A DNA stretch of 64,000 nt from the NCBI RefSeq assembly GCF_900172325.1, contig NZ_FWFR01000001.1:2186335-2250334 (forward strand). Direction: 5' to 3'. Each line of letters begins with the position of its first letter. Position 1 is the stretch's first letter. Below are positions 9,138 to 20,035 of the stretch, piece by piece. The notes beneath the pieces are model-generated. The model made no database searches. It had not been told where the DNA came from and was given only the letters and a program-made list of their open reading frames with translations. Both the position numbers and the translations under genes were made by a program. Source of the stretch: Oceanibacterium hippocampi (GTDB lineage: Bacteria > Pseudomonadota > Alphaproteobacteria > Sneathiellales > Sneathiellaceae).

Positions 9138-9668
9138 TTGAACCTGCCGAACTGCATCACGCTCGCCCGACTGTTCTCGGTGCCGCTGATCGTCTGGCTC
9201 ATGCTGGCCGACCGGACCCTGGCGGCGCTTGCCGTGTTCCTTCTGGCGGGACTCTCCGACGCGGTCGACGGAATCATCGCCAAGCGCTTCAACCTGGTCA
9301 CCGATCTCGGGCGCTTCCTCGACCCGGTCGCCGACAAGCTGCTGCTCACCAGCGTCTATGTCACGCTCGGGCTCAAGGGCGGGCTGCCGACCTGGCTGGT
9401 CATCCTGGTGGTCAGCCGCGATCTGCTGATCGTCGGCGGCGCGCTGTTCTCGATCTTTCTCGGCATGTCGATGCGGGTGCTGCCGTCCTTCATCTCGAAA
9501 CTCAACACGCTTCTGCAGATACTGCTGGCCGCGCTGGCGCTGGCGCATATGGAATATGCCGATCTTTACGCCACCGCCTTTGATATCCTTGTCGGACTCG
9601 TCGCCGCGACGACGGTGCTGTCGGGGGCCGGCTATCTTCGATACTGGATCAGCCTGCAGGAACGCTGA
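9138..9668 (+). CDS. CDP-alcohol phosphatidyltransferase family protein
   Basis: A 176-residue integral membrane enzyme with about five or six hydrophobic segments. It carries the family signature in the form SDAVDGIIAKRF followed by GRFLDPVADK, giving the Asp residues that bind the divalent metal and CDP. Enzymes of this type make phosphatidylglycerophosphate or cardiolipin from CDP-diacylglycerol. Position between DUF2066 and a PerM-type transporter resembles the pgsA-like gene of this neighbourhood, but which alcohol it uses is not certain. Starts with TTG, preceded by GAAGGAC. Confidence 0.88.
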   Translation: MNLPNCITLARLFSVPLIVWLMLADRTLAALAVFLLAGLSDAVDGIIAKRFNLVTDLGRFLDPVADKLLLTSVYVTLGLKGGLPTWLVILVVSRDLLIVGGALFSIFLGMSMRVLPSFISKLNTLLQILLAALALAHMEYADLYATAFDILVGLVAATTVLSGAGYLRYWISLQER

Positions 9669-9677
9669 GGGAAGGCG

Positions 9678-10820
9678 ATGACGCTTCGACAACATGCCCG
9701 GTTCTGGCTGATCGCGATTCTCGTCGCCGGCCTGTTCCTCTATTTTCTCGCCGACATCCTGCTGCCCTTCGTGCTCGGCATGGCGGTCTCGTATTTCCTC
9801 GACCCGGTCGCCGACCGGCTGGAGGCGGCGGGGCTCTCGCGCACCCTGGCAACCACAGTGATCACGCTGCTGTTCGTGATCGTCACGCTCGCCGGCTTCG
9901 TCGTCGTGGTCCCGCTGATCATCGAACAGACCGCTGGCCTCGCGGAGCGGCTGCCGGAATATGTCCGGAAGCTGCTGGAGGCGAGCATGCCGCTGATCGA
10001 GCGGGTGGTCGACATGTTCTTCCATGGCGACGCGGAGAGCCTGAAACAGGCGATCGGAGCCCAGGCGAGCAGCCTCGTGCAGTCGGTCGGGGCGATTGCG
10101 GCGAAGCTGGTCGGGGGCGGGCTCGCGGTCGTCAACCTGGTCTCGCTGCTGATCGTGACGCCGGTCGTGACCTTCTACCTGCTGCGCGACTGGGACGAGA
10201 TCGTCGCCCGCATCGACGGCTGGCTGCCGCGCCGGCAGGCCGGGACGATCCGCCGCCTGGCGCGCGAGACCGACCGGGTGCTGGCCGGCTTCGTGCGCGG
10301 CCAGGCCACGGTCTGCATCATCCTGGCACTCTATTACGGCATGGCGCTGCTCGCCGTCGGGCTCGATTTCGGGCTCGTGATCGGCCTTGTCACGGGACTG
10401 ATCTCCTTCATCCCCTTCGTCGGAGCGATCGTCGGCTTCGTCGCCTCGGTGGGCGTGGCGCTGCTGCAGTTCTGGCCGGATTATCCGATGATCGCCATCG
10501 TCGGCGTGATCTTCGTGGTCGGCCAGGTGCTGGAAGGCAACGTGCTGACCCCGCGGCTGGTCGGCGGCAGCGTCGGTCTGCACCCGGTCTGGGTGATGTT
10601 CGGGCTGTTCGCCGGGGGATCGCTGTTCGGCTTCGTCGGCATGCTGATCGCGGTGCCGACAACGGCGGTCGCCGGCGTGCTCGCCCGGTTCAGCCTCGGG
10701 CAGTATCTCGCCAGTCCGTTCTATCACGGCACCGCCGAGGATGCCGATGGCGCCGCGCTGGCCACCCCGCCGCCGCCGCCCGAGCATACCCCGCCGCCGC
10801 CCGCCAAGGATGCGCCATGA
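9678..10820 (+). CDS. AI-2E / PerM family membrane protein
   Basis: A 380-residue polytopic protein with about eight hydrophobic segments. Conserved landmarks are FVLGMAVSYFLDPVADRL, VSLLIVTPVVTFYLLRDWD, VRGQATVCIILALYYGMALL and PFVGAIVGFVASVGVALLQF. The C-terminus is a proline-rich tail (PPPPPEHTPPPPAK) that may be disordered. Members are called autoinducer-2 exporters, but most have no proven substrate, so the name is only a family label. It overlaps hdaA by four bases. Confidence 0.88.
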   Translation: MTLRQHARFWLIAILVAGLFLYFLADILLPFVLGMAVSYFLDPVADRLEAAGLSRTLATTVITLLFVIVTLAGFVVVVPLIIEQTAGLAERLPEYVRKLLEASMPLIERVVDMFFHGDAESLKQAIGAQASSLVQSVGAIAAKLVGGGLAVVNLVSLLIVTPVVTFYLLRDWDEIVARIDGWLPRRQAGTIRRLARETDRVLAGFVRGQATVCIILALYYGMALLAVGLDFGLVIGLVTGLISFIPFVGAIVGFVASVGVALLQFWPDYPMIAIVGVIFVVGQVLEGNVLTPRLVGGSVGLHPVWVMFGLFAGGSLFGFVGMLIAVPTTAVAGVLARFSLGQYLASPFYHGTAEDADGAALATPPPPPEHTPPPPAKDAP

Positions 10821-11503
10821 CGAACCGGCAGCTCGCCCTTGCCCTGCCGCACCGGCCGGCCTTCGGATTCGAGGATTTCCTCGTCGCGCGCTGCAACGAG
10901 GCCGCCGTCGGCTGGCTTGACCGCTGGCCGGACTGGCCGATGCGGGCGCTGCTGCTGGTCGGGCCGGCGGGGTCGGGGAAAAGCCATCTGGTGCGGGTCT
11001 GGGCCGAGCGGAGCGGGGCGCCGATCGTCGCCGCGGAACGCTATTCCGCGGCCGTCGATGCCCGCTGCCTTGTCATCGAGGACGCCGATCGCGGGCTCGA
11101 CGAGGAGGCGCTGTTCCATGCCTTCAACCGGTTGGCCGAACAGGACGGCTCCCTGCTGCTGACCGCGCGGGCGCCGCTGGCGGCGTGGCCGGTGATCCTG
11201 CCGGACCTGCGCTCGCGCCTGCAGGCGGCCGGGTCGGTCCGTCTCGACGGGCCGGACGACGAATTGCTGGCCGCGCTGCTGGTCAAGCAGTTCGCGGACC
11301 GGCAGATCGATGTCCACGTCGACTTGATCAGCTATCTGGTCGCCCGGATGGAGCGCACTTTTTCGGCTGTCGGCCATATTGTAGGATCGCTCGACGCCGC
11401 CGCGCTGGTCGAGAAGCGCCCGGTGACGGTGCCGTTCGCGCGTCGCGTGCTCGGTTGGGAGAATGAGGGGAAACGATCCGGCCGACGTCTGACCGACGCC
11501 TGA
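10817..11503 (+). CDS. hdaA: DnaA-like regulator HdaA/Hda
   Basis: A 228-residue protein built like the AAA+ part of DnaA but without the DNA-binding domain. It has the short clamp-binding style N-terminus (RQLALALPHRPAF), Walker A GPAGSGKSHL and a Walker B-like strand CLVIEDADRG. With the sliding clamp, Hda proteins trigger ATP hydrolysis on DnaA after initiation, preventing re-replication. Start ATG overlaps the stop of the preceding transporter gene, implying translational coupling. The C-terminal part (LISYLVARMERTFSAVGHIV) fits the lid domain. Confidence 0.9.
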   Translation: MTNRQLALALPHRPAFGFEDFLVARCNEAAVGWLDRWPDWPMRALLLVGPAGSGKSHLVRVWAERSGAPIVAAERYSAAVDARCLVIEDADRGLDEEALFHAFNRLAEQDGSLLLTARAPLAAWPVILPDLRSRLQAAGSVRLDGPDDELLAALLVKQFADRQIDVHVDLISYLVARMERTFSAVGHIVGSLDAAALVEKRPVTVPFARRVLGWENEGKRSGRRLTDA

Positions 11504-11532
11504 TCATGTGATTATCTGGGGGAGAGAGTAGC

Positions 11533-12312
11533 GTGGACATGGGTATTTCAGGGCGCAGCGCGCTCGTTTGTGCGGCCAGCAGGGGGCTTGGCAAGGCCTG
11601 CGCGATGGCGCTCGCCGCCGAAGGCGTGGCGGTCACCATCACCGCCCGCAATGCCGATGTCCTGAACGAGGCCGCGGACGAGATCCGCCGCGCCACCGGC
11701 GTCTCGGTCACCGCGGTCGCCGGCGACATCACCACGCCGGAAGGGCGTCGCGCGGCGCTTGCCGCCGCCGGATCCCCCGATATCCTTGTCAACAACGCCG
11801 GCGGCCCGCCGCCCGGCAATTTCCGCGACTGGACGCTCGACGACTGGAACAAGGCGCTCAACGCCAACATGCTGACGGCGATCGAACTGATCCGGGCCAC
11901 AGTCGATCCGATGATCGCCCGCCGTTTCGGGCGCATCGTCAACATCACGTCCAGCGCGGTGAAGGCGCCGATCGACATTCTCGGCCTGTCCAACGGCGCG
12001 CGCTCCGGGCTAACCGGGTTCGTCGCCGGCGTCGCGCGGACCACGGTCGCCCACAACGTGACCATCAACGGCCTGCTGCCGGGATTGTTCGACACCGACC
12101 GGCTGAAGGGCAATTTCGCCGCCCGCGCGCGCTCGACCGGACAGACCGAGGAGGCGGTCAGGGAACAGGCCGCCAAAGCCAACCCGGCCGGGCGCTTTGG
12201 CCGGCCGGCGGAATTCGGCGCCGCCTGCGCGTACCTGTGCAGCGCGCACGCGGGCTATATCACCGGGCAGAACATGCTGATCGACGGCGGCAGCTATCCG
12301 GGTACGTTCTGA
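11533..12312 (+). CDS. SDR-family protein lacking the usual Tyr/Lys pair
   Basis: A 259-residue short-chain dehydrogenase/reductase fold. The cofactor region is atypical (ALVCAASRGLGKACA instead of the common TGxxxGIG), followed by DILVNNAGGPPPG, and RIVNITSSAVKAPI keeps the Ser. Where most SDRs have YxxxK, this one reads LSNGARSGLTG, so both catalytic Tyr and Lys are replaced. The ending YITGQNMLIDGGSYPG is normal for the family. It belongs to a known divergent branch often named 3-oxoacyl-ACP reductase, but activity is uncertain. GTG start (ATG six bases later is possible) after a GGGGGAGAG ribosome binding site. Confidence 0.85.
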   Translation: MDMGISGRSALVCAASRGLGKACAMALAAEGVAVTITARNADVLNEAADEIRRATGVSVTAVAGDITTPEGRRAALAAAGSPDILVNNAGGPPPGNFRDWTLDDWNKALNANMLTAIELIRATVDPMIARRFGRIVNITSSAVKAPIDILGLSNGARSGLTGFVAGVARTTVAHNVTINGLLPGLFDTDRLKGNFAARARSTGQTEEAVREQAAKANPAGRFGRPAEFGAACAYLCSAHAGYITGQNMLIDGGSYPGTF

Positions 12313-12350
12313 GCGCCCGACGCGGCGCGAACAGGAAAGGGAGACGCTAG

Positions 12351-12800
12351 ATGACAGGTCGTCACGGTTTTCGCGCTATCCTTGCATTCTCGACCGGCCT
12401 TGCCGCGCTCGCTGCGCTCTCCACCGTGGCCGCGGCGGCGGACGTCGCCGGCGTCTGGGCGACCGAGGAAGAGAAAAGTCACGTCGAGATCGAGCCTTGC
12501 GGCGACAAGATGTGCGGCGGGATCATCTGGCTGAAGGAGCCCAATGACGCCGCCGGCAATCCGAAGGTCGACAAGCGGAACGAGGACGAATCGATGCACA
12601 GCCGGCCGATCATCGGCCTGCGCCTGCTGGAAGGCTTCGCATCCGCCGGTGACGGGGCCTGGGAAGGCGGCAAGATCTACAATCCCGAGGACGGCAAGAC
12701 CTATTCCTCGGAGCTGAAGCTGGTCGACGAGGACACCCTGGAAGTGAAGGGCTGCGTCTTCGTGTTCTGCAAGACACAGACCTGGACCCGGGTCGAATAG
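12351..12800 (+). CDS. DUF2147 domain exported protein
   Basis: A 149-residue protein with a signal peptide (FRAILAFSTGLAALAALS, cleavage likely after VAAAA). The mature part starts ADVAGVWATEEEKSHVEIEP and shows the beta-sheet pattern of DUF2147, with Cys pairs in EPCGDKMCGG and KGCVFVFCKT that could form disulfides, and the ending QTWTRVE. The fold resembles a lipocalin-like barrel in the family, but no ligand is known. AGGGAGACG precedes the ATG. Confidence 0.88.
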   Translation: MTGRHGFRAILAFSTGLAALAALSTVAAAADVAGVWATEEEKSHVEIEPCGDKMCGGIIWLKEPNDAAGNPKVDKRNEDESMHSRPIIGLRLLEGFASAGDGAWEGGKIYNPEDGKTYSSELKLVDEDTLEVKGCVFVFCKTQTWTRVE

Positions 12801-12855
12801 GACGTTACCGCCGGGGCCGGCCCGAACGGGGGGCGGTCTTGAAGGCGCGCGCCGC

Positions 12856-12884
12856 TTGACCCGCCGAATCGCGGGCGGTATCGT
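12856..12884 (+). promoter_or_regulatory. sigma70-type promoter, leuA leader
   Basis: TTGACC at 12856-12861, exactly 17 bases, TATCGT at 12879-12884. Transcription would start near 12891, almost at the ATG of the short leader frame. Confidence 0.6.
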
Positions 12885-12891
12885 GCGCGCC

Positions 12892-12951
12892 ATGACCAGC
12901 CGCACCCCTGTCGCCCTGCGCGCGCTTCGACTTACTGGCCCGGCGTCCTGA
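12892..12951 (+). CDS. possible leader peptide of leuA (19 aa)
   Basis: Open frame for MTSRTPVALRALRLTGPAS. Three of six residues around the centre are Leu, two of them coded by CTT and separated by the rare Arg codon CGA, unlike the CTG/CTC and CGC codons of neighbouring genes. A hairpin begins three codons after the second CTT and covers the stop. Leader peptides with clustered Leu codons regulate leu operons by ribosome stalling. There is no Shine-Dalgarno; the ATG is within a few bases of the predicted transcript start, so it would be nearly leaderless. Speculative. Confidence 0.4.
   Translation: MTSRTPVALRALRLTGPAS
12923..12934 (+). repeat. 12-base direct repeat, copy 1
   Basis: CGCTTCGACTTA, lying inside the candidate leader frame where it encodes the CTT-CGA-CTT (Leu-Arg-Leu) codons. 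An identical copy is found at 13101-13112. Confidence 0.7.
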
Positions 12952-13100
12952 ACGACGTCGGGAAACGGTATTCGCGCGTCCATTGGCGACAGGATTTCTC
13001 GGTATGAACCGGTCACGAAACTTCCCACGGTATTATTCTCTCCCGGGTCCCGGCGGCCCGTCGCTCGTGCCGGCCCGTCCGTGCGCGCCGGAGTCCGTGT

Positions 13101-13112
13101 CGCTTCGACTTA
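13101..13112 (+). repeat. 12-base direct repeat, copy 2
   Basis: Identical to 12923-12934. Here too CTT-CGA-CTT can be read in an open frame that starts with GTG at 13067 (or 13097) and ends with TGA at 13130-13132, so this may be a second leader-like frame. Confidence 0.6.
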
Positions 13113-13132
13113 TTCGGGGTCGGCCCGCGTGA

Positions 13133-14905
<1,773 letters not shown>

Positions 14906-14925
14906 TAGTCTAGGGTCCGACCATC

Positions 14926-14942
14926 CCGGACTGTGAGTCCGG
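14926..14942 (+). terminator. hairpin between leuA and ppk
   Basis: CCGGACT, loop GTG, AGTCCGG: a perfect seven-pair stem 20 bases after the leuA stop. No run of T follows, so it may be a weak or Rho-assisted terminator, or an mRNA-stabilising stem. Confidence 0.35.
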
Positions 14943-14972
14943 ACATCGACTGGAAACGGGGCGAGTGGCACG

Positions 14973-17177
14973 ATGGCGAGGACGAAATCGGGTGGACGGG
15001 GTGCGGTCAGGGCGGCGGCTGAAGGCGTCGCCGCGGCGGCGAAGCCGGACGTTGTCGCGCCGCTGGAACTGACCGACCCCGATCGCTTCATCAACCGGGA
15101 GATCTCCTGGCTCGCCTTCAACTGGCGGGTCATGGAAGAGGCCCGCAACGTGCGTCACCCGCTTCTCGAGCGGCTCCGCTTCCTGTCGATCTCGGCCAAT
15201 AACCTGGACGAGTTCTTCACCGTCCGCGTGGCCGGCCTTGCCGGGCAGGTCAATGCCGGCATCACCCAGACCAGCATCGACGGGCTGACCCCGGCGCAAC
15301 AGCTCGAACGGGTCGACCAGAAGGCCAACGAGCTGATCGTTGCCCAGCAGGAGGCCTGGAAGGAGATCAAGGCGGCGCTCCGCGAGGCAGGTGTCACGGT
15401 CACCGATCCGGCCGGCCTGACGGACGCCGAGCGGGAATGGCTGGACGGCTATTTCTTCGACCATATCTTCCCGGTGCTGACGCCGATGGCGGTCGACCCG
15501 GCGCACCCGTTCCCGTTCATCCCGAACTTCGGCTTCGGGCTGCTGCTGCTGCTGGAACGCGCCAAGGATGCTTTCCGGATGAACGCCCTGATCCTGCTGC
15601 CGAACCAGTTCGGGCGCTTTGTCCGGCTGCCCGGCGACGAAACCCGCTTCATCAGCCTCGAGCATATCGTCGAGATCTACCTCGGCCAGATGTTCCCCGG
15701 CTACAACGTTGTCGGGAAAGGCTATTTCCGGGTTCTGCGCGACAGTGACGTGGAAATCGAGGAAGAGGCCGTCGATCTCGTCCGGGTGTTCGAGAACGCG
15801 CTGATGCGCCGCCGCCGGGGCACCGTGGTCCGCCTCAAGGTCGATTCCGACATGCCGCCGGCCTTGCGCCGGTTCGTCGCCGACAAGCTCGAGGTTGAGC
15901 ATCGCTCGGTCTACGTGATCGACGGCCTGGTCGGCATGGTCGACATCAAGCGGCTGATCGTCGACGACCGTCCCGACCTGGTCTTCAAGCCCTATGTCGC
16001 GCGCTTCCCCGAGCGCGTCCGCGACACCGGCGGCGACTGTTTCGAGGCGATCCGCCAGAAGGATTTCGTCGTCCACCATCCCTACGAGAGCTTCGACGTC
16101 GTCGTCCAGTTCGTCCGCCAGGCGGCGGAGGATCCGAACGTCGTCGCGATCAAGCAGACGCTCTACCGGACCTCGGACGATTCGCCGATCGTCAAGGCGC
16201 TCATCAAGGCGGCCGAGCGCGGTGTCTCGGTGACCGCGATGGTCGAGCTCAAGGCCCGTTTCGACGAGGCTGCGAACATCAAGTGGGCGCGCGATCTCGA
16301 ACGGGCAGGGGCCCAGGTGGTCTACGGCTTCATCGACATGAAGACCCACGCCAAGGTGTCGCTGGTGGTGCGCCGGGAGGGCGGCGGGCTGCATTCCTAC
16401 GCCCATTTCGGCACCGGCAACTACCACCCGGTGACCGCAAAGGTCTATACGGACCTGTCGTTCTTCACCGACGATCCGGACCTGACCAAGGACGCGGCCT
16501 ACCTGTTCAATTTCATGACCGGCTATGCCCAGCCGGACCGGCTGACGCGGATCGCCGCCTCGCCGCATACCCTGCGCAAGCGCCTGATCGAGCTGATCGA
16601 GGCGGAGATCGCCCATGCCCGGGCCGGCCGCCCGGCGACGATCTGGGCCAAGCTCAACTCGCTGGTCGACGGCCGCATCATCGACGCGCTTTACCGGGCG
16701 AGCCAGGCCGGCGTCGAGATCCGGCTCGTGGTGCGCGGCATCTGCTGCCTGCGGCCGGGCGTGCCGGGCCTGTCCGAGACGATTCGGGTGAAGAGCATCG
16801 TCGGACGTTTCCTTGAGCATTCCCGTATCGTATGTTTCGGCGACGGACACGAGATGCCGTCGCGCGAAGCCAAGGTCTACATCAGCTCGGCCGACTGGAT
16901 GACACGCAATTTCGACTGGCGGGTCGAGACCCTGGTCCCGGTTTCGACGCCGTCGATTCACCAGCAGGTGGTCGACCAGATCATGGTCGCCTGTCTCAAG
17001 GATAACCTGCAATCGTGGGAACTCTGCCCCGACGGACAGTATGAGCGGACCGTTCCGCAAGATGAGGAGCCGTTCTCGGCGCACGACTATTTCATGACCA
17101 ATCCATCGCTTTCGGGGCGCGGCAAGGCGCTCGAGCTCTCGAAACCCGTTCCGACACTCGAATTGCTGGACAATTGA
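14973..17177 (+). CDS. ppk: polyphosphate kinase 1
   Basis: A 734-residue enzyme that builds inorganic polyphosphate from ATP. Blocks in order: an N-terminal domain with [38 protein letters not shown], then two phospholipase-D-like catalytic halves with [32 protein letters not shown] and the phosphorylated-His region [11 protein letters not shown] plus [13 protein letters not shown]. Length is normal. It is joined to ppx by a TTG start overlapping its stop, so the enzyme that makes polyphosphate and the one that degrades it are made from one message. Confidence 0.96.
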   Translation: MARTKSGGRGAVRAAAEGVAAAAKPDVVAPLELTDPDRFINREISWLAFNWRVMEEARNVRHPLLERLRFLSISANNLDEFFTVRVAGLAGQVNAGITQTSIDGLTPAQQLERVDQKANELIVAQQEAWKEIKAALREAGVTVTDPAGLTDAEREWLDGYFFDHIFPVLTPMAVDPAHPFPFIPNFGFGLLLLLERAKDAFRMNALILLPNQFGRFVRLPGDETRFISLEHIVEIYLGQMFPGYNVVGKGYFRVLRDSDVEIEEEAVDLVRVFENALMRRRRGTVVRLKVDSDMPPALRRFVADKLEVEHRSVYVIDGLVGMVDIKRLIVDDRPDLVFKPYVARFPERVRDTGGDCFEAIRQKDFVVHHPYESFDVVVQFVRQAAEDPNVVAIKQTLYRTSDDSPIVKALIKAAERGVSVTAMVELKARFDEAANIKWARDLERAGAQVVYGFIDMKTHAKVSLVVRREGGGLHSYAHFGTGNYHPVTAKVYTDLSFFTDDPDLTKDAAYLFNFMTGYAQPDRLTRIAASPHTLRKRLIELIEAEIAHARAGRPATIWAKLNSLVDGRIIDALYRASQAGVEIRLVVRGICCLRPGVPGLSETIRVKSIVGRFLEHSRIVCFGDGHEMPSREAKVYISSADWMTRNFDWRVETLVPVSTPSIHQQVVDQIMVACLKDNLQSWELCPDGQYERTVPQDEEPFSAHDYFMTNPSLSGRGKALELSKPVPTLELLDN

Positions 17178-18688
17178 GCGCACGCCTGACTTCGAAACGG
17201 GATAGTGGTGGTCTCGCCCCGGGCGGTCAGGTCTCGGCGGTCATCGATATCGGCTCCAACTCGGTCCGGCTCGTCGTCTTCGACGGGCCGCCCCGGGCGC
17301 CGCTGCCCAAGTTCAACGAGAAGGCGACCTGCGGTCTCGGCCAGGGCATTGCCGAGACCGGCGCCCTCAAGGCGGAATCGATCGAGGCCGCGATCACCAC
17401 GCTGAAACGGTTTTCCAAGCTGCTCGCCCTGATGGGCGTCGAGCGGGTCCGCGTCGTCGCCACGGCGGCCGTTCGCGAGGCCAGCAACGGCGACGAGTTC
17501 GTCCGCCGGGTACGCCGGGAATGCCATTTCGACGTGCAGGTGCTGAGCGGCCGGGAGGAGGCGCGCTATGCCGCCTACGGCGTCATGGCCGGCACGCCGC
17601 ACGCCGATGGTATCGTCGGCGATCTCGGTGGCGGCAGCCTCGAACTGGTGAATGTCTCCCGTGCCCGGCTTGGGCGCTCGGCGACCCTGCCGCTCGGCGC
17701 GCTCCGCCTCTATTCGAGCGGCCTCAAGGGGGCGGCGCTGGAGGACGAGATCGACCGGCGGTTCGCGACCCTGCCGTGGCTGGCCGGGGGCAAGGGCCGG
17801 CCGATCTACGTGGTCGGCGGCGCCTGGCGGGCGATTGCCCGCATTCACATGGCGCAGGAGGATTATCCGCTGCGCGTCATCCACAATTACCGCCTGCCGC
17901 AGGCCGAGGCGATCGAGGTCTGCCGCCTGCTGGCCCGGCAGAGCACCGAGTCGCTGGCCGGGCTGTCGGCGATCCCCTCGAAGCGCCTGATGACGTTGCA
18001 GGTCGCGGCCACCCTGATGGGCCGGCTGCTCGCCGTGACCGGCGCCTCTGGCGTCGATTTCATGTCCTACGGCCTGCGCGAGGGGCTGCTCTACGGCGAA
18101 CTGAATCCTGCCGAGCGCCGCCGCGACCCGCTGATCGATGCCTGTCGCGACATGGCGGCGCGGGAAGGCCGCTTCCGCGAACATGGCAACGAGCTCCGGC
18201 GCTGGCTGATGCCGCTCTTTCCCGATGCCGACAAGTCGCTGCAACGGCTCATCCTCGCCGCCGCCCTGCTCGGCGACATCGCCTGGCGGGTCAATTCCGA
18301 CTATCGCGCCGGCCAGGCCTTCCGCCGCATCATCCGGGCCCCGTTCGGCGGCATCGACCATCGCGGCCGGGCGATCATCGCGCTCGCCGTCTATGCCCGC
18401 TACCGCAACAGCCTGGACGGCGACTCGGCCGCCTCCGGCCGGGCGCTCCTGTCCTCCGAAGACCGCCGCACGGCGCTGGTCATCGGCCTCGGCCTCGGCC
18501 TCGCGCACAAGATCTCCGGCGGCACCCTCGGCGTTCTCGACAAGGTTTCGCTGTCGCTCGACAAGAACGCCGTGGCGCTCGAGGTGATGCCCGATTTCCA
18601 GCCGCTGCTCGGCGATCATGTCGAGCGTCGCCTGGCCCAGCTTGCCCAGGCGCTCGACCGCGAGGCCCAGCTCCGCCTGCCGGCCTGA
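17174..18688 (+). CDS. ppx: exopolyphosphatase, Ppx/GppA family
   Basis: A 504-residue ASKHA-fold phosphatase. It has the first phosphate loop [15 protein letters not shown], a second [11 protein letters not shown] and the surrounding [12 protein letters not shown] region, with a C-terminal HD-like helical part ([13 protein letters not shown]). Removes terminal phosphates from polyphosphate or pppGpp. The start is TTG and overlaps the ppk stop (TTGA), the only frame-consistent start before the fold begins. The gene order ppk-ppx is typical. Confidence 0.92.
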   Translation: MSARLTSKRDSGGLAPGGQVSAVIDIGSNSVRLVVFDGPPRAPLPKFNEKATCGLGQGIAETGALKAESIEAAITTLKRFSKLLALMGVERVRVVATAAVREASNGDEFVRRVRRECHFDVQVLSGREEARYAAYGVMAGTPHADGIVGDLGGGSLELVNVSRARLGRSATLPLGALRLYSSGLKGAALEDEIDRRFATLPWLAGGKGRPIYVVGGAWRAIARIHMAQEDYPLRVIHNYRLPQAEAIEVCRLLARQSTESLAGLSAIPSKRLMTLQVAATLMGRLLAVTGASGVDFMSYGLREGLLYGELNPAERRRDPLIDACRDMAAREGRFREHGNELRRWLMPLFPDADKSLQRLILAAALLGDIAWRVNSDYRAGQAFRRIIRAPFGGIDHRGRAIIALAVYARYRNSLDGDSAASGRALLSSEDRRTALVIGLGLGLAHKISGGTLGVLDKVSLSLDKNAVALEVMPDFQPLLGDHVERRLAQLAQALDREAQLRLPA

Positions 18689-18715
18689 GACCGCCAGGCG
18701 GACCGGGGAACGGTT

Positions 18716-19873
18716 TCAGTCTCCGGAGAGCCGCACCAGCTTGACCTGGCGGCGGCCGGCGGCAAGGGCGACGCGACCGGCCTTCAGCGCCAGCGCATCA
18801 TTGCCGAAGATCTCCCGCCGCCAGCCGCGCATCGCCGCGACGTCCGGCTCGTCCTCCGCGGCAATCCGCTCTAGATCGGCGGTGTTGGCGATCAGTTTCT
18901 GCGCGACATCGGCCTCTTCGCTGCGATATTTGAGAAGAACCTTCAAGAGCTCCATGAGCGGCCCGATGCCTTTCGCCGGCGGCAGCTTGGGCGCGGAGGA
19001 GGGGCATTCGGATTCCGGCCGCTCCTTGCCGCGGGCGATCGCGGCGAGCATCTCCTGGCCGCTGCGCCCTTCGGCAAGCCCGCGGGAGACGCCCCGGGCG
19101 GCGCTGAGTTCCTTCTGGTCCGACGGCGGATGCGCCGCGATCTCGAGCAGCGACTCGTCGCGCAGGATGCGGTTCCGCGGAATGTCCTTGGCCTGGGCCT
19201 GGAGTTCGCGCCAGGCGGCGAGTTCCTGCAGGATGGCAAGGAAGCGCGGCTTGTTGTTGCGGGTCTTGAGCCGCTGCCAGGCGCGATCCGGCTCCATCGC
19301 GTAGGTCTTCGGATCGCAGAGCACCGCCATTTCCTCGGCCAGCCAGGGCGTGCGGCCGCTCTCGTCGAGCCGGCGCTTGAGCTTCTCGTAGATCACCCGG
19401 AGATGGGTGACGTCGGACAGCGCATATTCCAGCTGCCGCTTGGCGAGCGGGCGGCGCGCCCAGTCGGTGAAGCGCGAGCTCTTGTCGACCTCGGCGCGGG
19501 CCAGCTTGCGGACCAGCGTATCGTAGGCGGCCGAATCGCCGAAGCCGCAGACCATCGCGGCGATCTGGGTGTCGAAGATCGGTTTCGGCACCCGGCCGGA
19601 CAGGTGGTAGAAGATTTCCACGTCCTGGCGGGCGGCATGGAAGACCTTGAGCACCGCCTCGTCGGCGAGCAGGCGGAGCAGGGGGTCGAGCGAGATGCCC
19701 TCGGCCAGCGGGTCGATGATCATCGCGTCGTCGGGGCCGGCGAGCTGAATCAGGCAGAGATGGGGCCAGTAGCTGTTCTCGCGCATGAACTCCGTATCGA
19801 CGGTGACATACTCTGCTGCATGAAGCGGTTCACAGGCGGCTTCGAGGGCGGCCGTGTCGGTAATAACTTTCAT
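18716..19873 (-). CDS. rnd: ribonuclease D
   Basis: A 385-residue 3'-to-5' exonuclease used in tRNA 3' end trimming. The DEDDy catalytic set is complete: VDTEF (Asp26 and Glu28), HAARQDVEIFYH (third Asp) and YALSDVTHLRVIY (Tyr and last Asp). An HRDC domain follows (RILRDESLLEIAAHPPSDQ region). It is divergent from aspS, with 162 bases between the two starts; a TTGACA hexamer at 19952 suggests an aspS promoter with a weak -10. Confidence 0.95.
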   Translation of the reverse strand: MKVITDTAALEAACEPLHAAEYVTVDTEFMRENSYWPHLCLIQLAGPDDAMIIDPLAEGISLDPLLRLLADEAVLKVFHAARQDVEIFYHLSGRVPKPIFDTQIAAMVCGFGDSAAYDTLVRKLARAEVDKSSRFTDWARRPLAKRQLEYALSDVTHLRVIYEKLKRRLDESGRTPWLAEEMAVLCDPKTYAMEPDRAWQRLKTRNNKPRFLAILQELAAWRELQAQAKDIPRNRILRDESLLEIAAHPPSDQKELSAARGVSRGLAEGRSGQEMLAAIARGKERPESECPSSAPKLPPAKGIGPLMELLKVLLKYRSEEADVAQKLIANTADLERIAAEDEPDVAAMRGWRREIFGNDALALKAGRVALAAGRRQVKLVRLSGD

Positions 19874-20035
19874 CGAGATGACGGCTCACTTCCTTGTCTT
19901 CGTTGCGGTATCCGCCACGTCGTCCGCGGCACCGGAAAGCCCGGGCGCTACTTGACATCGGCGGTCAATCCATGCGTCTTTTCGCACGCGCCTGCGCCCG
20001 CGTTACAAGCCCATTTCCGGATCGAGAGACTATAA

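Noticed and set aside
8436-10787. 783-codon minus-strand frame opposite DUF2066, PgsA-like and PerM genes
   Set aside because: Gln/Arg/Asp-rich shadow spanning three real genes, no ribosome binding site or family likeness.
12294-13028. minus-strand 244-codon frame across DUF2147 and the leuA leader
   Set aside because: Low-complexity, mostly antisense to DUF2147, no start signal.
14910-17183. 757-codon minus-strand frame opposite ppk
   Set aside because: Antisense shadow of a conserved gene, typical of codon bias in GC-rich DNA.
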